Positions 61,401 to 64,000 of a stretch of 64,000 bases of DNA are shown one piece after another. Positions within the stretch are counted from its first letter, which is position 1. Each line of letters begins with the position of its first letter. A program made the position numbers and the translations under genes. The stretch is taken from positions 2,955,671 to 3,019,670 of the forward strand of contig NW_008708458.1 in the NCBI RefSeq assembly GCF_000327385.1, written 5' to 3'. The notes beneath the pieces are model-generated. The model was not told where the DNA came from, made no database searches, and worked only from the letters and a program-made list of their open reading frames with translations. The stretch comes from Lottia gigantea. Lineage: Eukaryota; Mollusca; Gastropoda; Lottiidae.

Positions 61401-63773
61401 GGAGTTGAATACCCATTTTTGTATACCAAAGGACATCTTTATTTCCGCACACTCGCCCTAATTAATAATTACCTCCCTTTTCATGTGATTCCCGAATTTA
61501 GTTGAATATTTCTTACAATACATAAAGTTTAAATAATACTGATTTAAATGGCAACCTTTTTGGAATCAACATCATTATGCTAATGAGTTTACCAATGAAT
61601 CCTTGAGCAAAAATTAAAAATATCAACACACGCAACTTAAGATGGATAAAGATAAAACGTCAAAATCTCTCTTCTGTTCAAACTTTTAATTTAATCAGAC
61701 AAATTTTCCCATATACAATTGCTTTTTCAGGCCTAAAGTTTATGCAAAATTAGATAGAAAAAAAAGAGGAAAGGGAAACCAAGAATGCTACAAAAATAAG
61801 CATAAGGCATTGATTACTGACAAAGTATTGGGATTAAGAACAACTACTGACCTTCTGTTGGGTATCATGTGCTTGACTTCTTAACGTCATGGTATATAGA
61901 CCACTATCTGTGGTGTCCTGTACTGGTATCTTACCCATAGACTGTTCACTTCTATTGCTCTCTCCTGATACCTTATCATCCTGTAATCATAATAAATATA
62001 ATGTGAACATTATTAGCTTGTGGACTCTCCGTGTTGACAAATCCTTTCTGATTGGAAGGTTCTGTAGCAACATGACATCATTTGCTTGGTTCAGTGGCGG
62101 AGCCAAGTTTATTTCTGATGTGAGGAGTGGGGGGTGGAATATCTGAGATTGCCCGAATTACTAATTTAGTTATGAGATTTTTCCCCCTCTGCTCCCCCCC
62201 TTTGGCTCCACCGCTGGCTTGGATATGTCAAACAAATGATGGAAGGGGTTCTTAGCTCACTCGGCTGATCTTGCATTGCATCATAAGTGAAAGGGTGTGT
62301 CTATTCTGCAAATTGAAGCAATTTTGCAACAATGGCAGTAACATCTTATCCCAATAAATTCCAAAAAACTTACAAGAGTTGATCGTTCTTCAATAGTAGA
62401 TAAAGCTTGTTCTGGTATTACACTGGAGGCTGGTTTACTGTATATACCACCTTGTAGACTCTTGTCAGTTCTGGATCCCATCATTGATCTAGGTAAATCT
62501 GGTCCTATGGCATCATCCGATCCTAGATTTAAAAAAAAAAACACAAAATAAGATCACAGTCATTTCTCAAGATTGAAAGATTGGTTTTACTTGCTAATGC
62601 AAAGAATCATGAAAAGTTAGAAGGATTAGATTAAACACTCATCAAGATCATTCCATATTAAAATTCAGTCTAGATACATCTCATTGTCTCGCCCTACCCA
62701 GTGTCTAGCCCCTCCCACATCACTATGACCTACCTGTATGTGTACTCTCCATGGTAGTAATACTATCAGCTATGGAGCCTGTATCACTTTCACCATGTAT
62801 ATGGCTTGCCAACCTGTAATTAATTAATAAATCTTTGTTAATTATTCATCTTAAGAAACCATTGACAGATGGCACAAATGTACAGGAATCATATTATCAA
62901 TATAAGATAAAAAAGAAGACTATTATGGATATACTACTCCTTTCTTTTTATTTTTATATTTCCATAGAGTTCTTCTGTATCTGATATTCTATCTACTACT
63001 AATAAATGTCATTCAAAGATTATTACTAATTCTTTTTAAACTGCTAAGATAATCATCAATGATTTTGTAACCTTTAAAAGTCCCAAAAAAATTTTATTTT
63101 GCCAAAATCACACAATATCATCCATCTTATTCAAAAATAGTCTAATTTGGATCAAAACTTTTGCTGAGCAAATATATCTCTACCATCCAGGAATGATTCA
63201 AAATATCAACACAATCAATTCACATTATTTATAGTTAGTTTAAATAGTAATGAACACAAGATAGTTTAGTCTGTATTCAATTACTATTTATTCCACCTAT
63301 ATATCAAGTTGACTGCTTGTAGTAGTGTTTATGTTTTGAATTGTCCTGATAAGTGTCTTTGCTAGATCATACATTGTAATAGAAGAGTAAATACCATACC
63401 TATACCGACTAAACTTTGATTTAAAGCGACTACCACCCTGATCAGAATCACGTGGAGAACTATAGGTTGGAGATAGTGGTGCACTCAATTCTTCAGGAGC
63501 ACCTGTAAATTCAAAACATTAGTGAATGCAATGATGATAACCATAAGATTAGACACTATTAATCTACCTCAGAGTGTAACAAGTTTTATCAGTTACAGAA
63601 CCACTTCATTTAGACAACCATCAATTTAAACTCTATTAAGACACTTAATTAAAAAAAAATTCTGCTTACCTATGCTAATATCAGTAGTGGTAGTAGTAGT
63701 GGAAGGTTTAAAGGGAACAGGTTGAATGAGGCCTGGCATTTCAGGATGTCGGAAACTCCAATCAGTGTTTTCC
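55455..63773 (-). CDS. ALMS-motif centrosomal protein (ALMS1/CEP295/C10orf90 family), 3' part
   Basis: Fourteen coding exons, in transcript order: 63773-63670, 63502-63400, 62813-62734, 62522-62374, 61980-61852, 61378-60383, 60259-60219, 60085-60020, 59779-57960, 57546-57302, 56887-56713, 56299-56233, 55944-55845, 55499-55455. All are GT-AG and in phase, giving at least 1372 residues; the 5' end lies beyond the window. The last ~200 residues form an ALMS motif: AWYVSVDNT, then ITLQEALIKHKKDFISKSRE (exon junction inside), KKLFTKKEMKEIT, RNLPEVKYRERMEKRR, and a final exon of 14 codons. Proteins with this motif act at centrioles and the cilium base. Upstream are a basic Ser/Lys-rich part (with GVQTSP), a charged helix (LQREKIEKERRRELKRMEKL) and four 32-residue tandem repeats. 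Which of the three vertebrate relatives is closest cannot be settled here; total length and the C-terminus lean to ALMS1. An ATG at the third codon of exon 61378-60383 could serve as an internal start. Confidence 0.85.
56355..56477 (+). mobile_element. CAGTGGCGGAGCC-family MITE, intron copy
   Basis: GTGGCAGAGCC at the left, GGCTCCGCCACTG at the right, with AAATCTCATAACTAGGTTAG inside. It lies in an intron of the ALMS-motif gene; target duplication is not visible. Confidence 0.65.
59900..60005 (-). repeat. Possible tRNA-derived SINE remnant
   Basis: Read on the minus strand, GTGGCTCAGTGGGTTAGATG resembles a pol III box A region and GTTTCGATTTC a box B. The spacing is about 20 bp too short for an intact tRNA head, so this is a relic at best. 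It sits in an intron. Confidence 0.35.
60752..61135 (-). repeat. Four 96-bp tandem repeats inside a coding exon
   Basis: Repeats start at 61135, 61039, 60943 and 60847 and encode 32 residues each, beginning DSQNPVMSLEQN and ending YQYPVPRTSAASL. Copies 1 and 2 are nearly identical; copy 4 diverges at its end. The unit length is a multiple of three, so the frame is kept. Confidence 0.95.
62092..62216 (+). mobile_element. hAT-like MITE, 125 bp, with 8-bp target duplication
   Basis: CAGTGGCGGAGCCA at the left and TGGCTCCACCGCTG at the right. Flanks GCTTGGTT (62084-62091) and GCTTGGAT (62217-62224) match at 7 of 8 bases, the duplication length of hAT transposons. It is in an intron of the ALMS-motif gene. 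Confidence 0.8.
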
Positions 63774-64000
63774 CTGGAACATAAGGTTCAGTTTGTTTAA
63801 TTCTTTAAACTCTAATAGAAACTCTGCTGGCCACATATTAGTACAATATATATACTACTATTTCTTAATGTAATCAAAACAATTAATACTATTTAAAATT
63901 GATTATAGATAATTAACAATAACACAGAGAATAGCAGAATAGATTGGTGGGTCCAGAAATTTTTATTCAGTGTCTAATACTTTTCGGAATAAACCTTTTG
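63774..64000. other. Intron of the ALMS-motif gene up to the window edge
   Basis: The acceptor of exon 63773 (TTATGTTCCAG) shows that the transcript continues upstream, but no further exon is seen before 64000. Confidence 0.6.

Overview
The window is AT-rich animal nuclear DNA with many short introns, long non-coding stretches, about seven tandem-repeat arrays and many short inverted-repeat elements. Four protein genes can be recognised. The style (small exons, dense foldback elements, a terminal inverted repeat reading ATACGCCCAC, retroposon tails of the ATTTC type) suggests a lophotrochozoan, most likely a mollusc. That placement is an inference from style and protein similarity recalled from memory, not from a search.

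Layout. 1-529: a 38-bp satellite array. 1002-1293 (minus): a possible small gene starting with a signal peptide (weak). 2719-8663 (plus): SMYD5, a SET/MYND protein, 11 exons, 396 residues, complete. 8834-9214: a TA-flanked inverted-repeat element. 12645-14492 (plus): an uninterrupted EPS8-type PTB-SH3 gene that stops right after the SH3 domain. 14493-43661: about 29 kb with no gene I can support. It holds five minisatellites (units 51, 44, 56, 47 and 74 bp), a 50-N assembly gap flanked by identical sequence, and many foldback elements. 43675-48738 (plus): a complete sideroflexin, 10 coding exons, 321 residues. 48739-55454: intergenic DNA with further inverted-repeat elements. 55455-63773 (minus): the 3' part of a large centrosomal ALMS-motif gene, 14 coding exons and at least 1372 residues, continuing past the right edge.

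The four genes are unrelated housekeeping or cytoskeletal genes: a protein methyltransferase, an actin/receptor-signalling adaptor, a mitochondrial carrier, and a centrosome/cilium base protein. Nothing suggests an operon or a joint pathway. I found no convincing new multi-gene system. The points most worth following are the intronless, truncated EPS8 gene, the probable false duplication around the gap, a 10-unit array carrying CACGTG sites upstream of sideroflexin, the four 32-residue repeats in the ALMS-motif protein, and a multi-copy inverted-repeat family ending in TTAAAGGGACAG.
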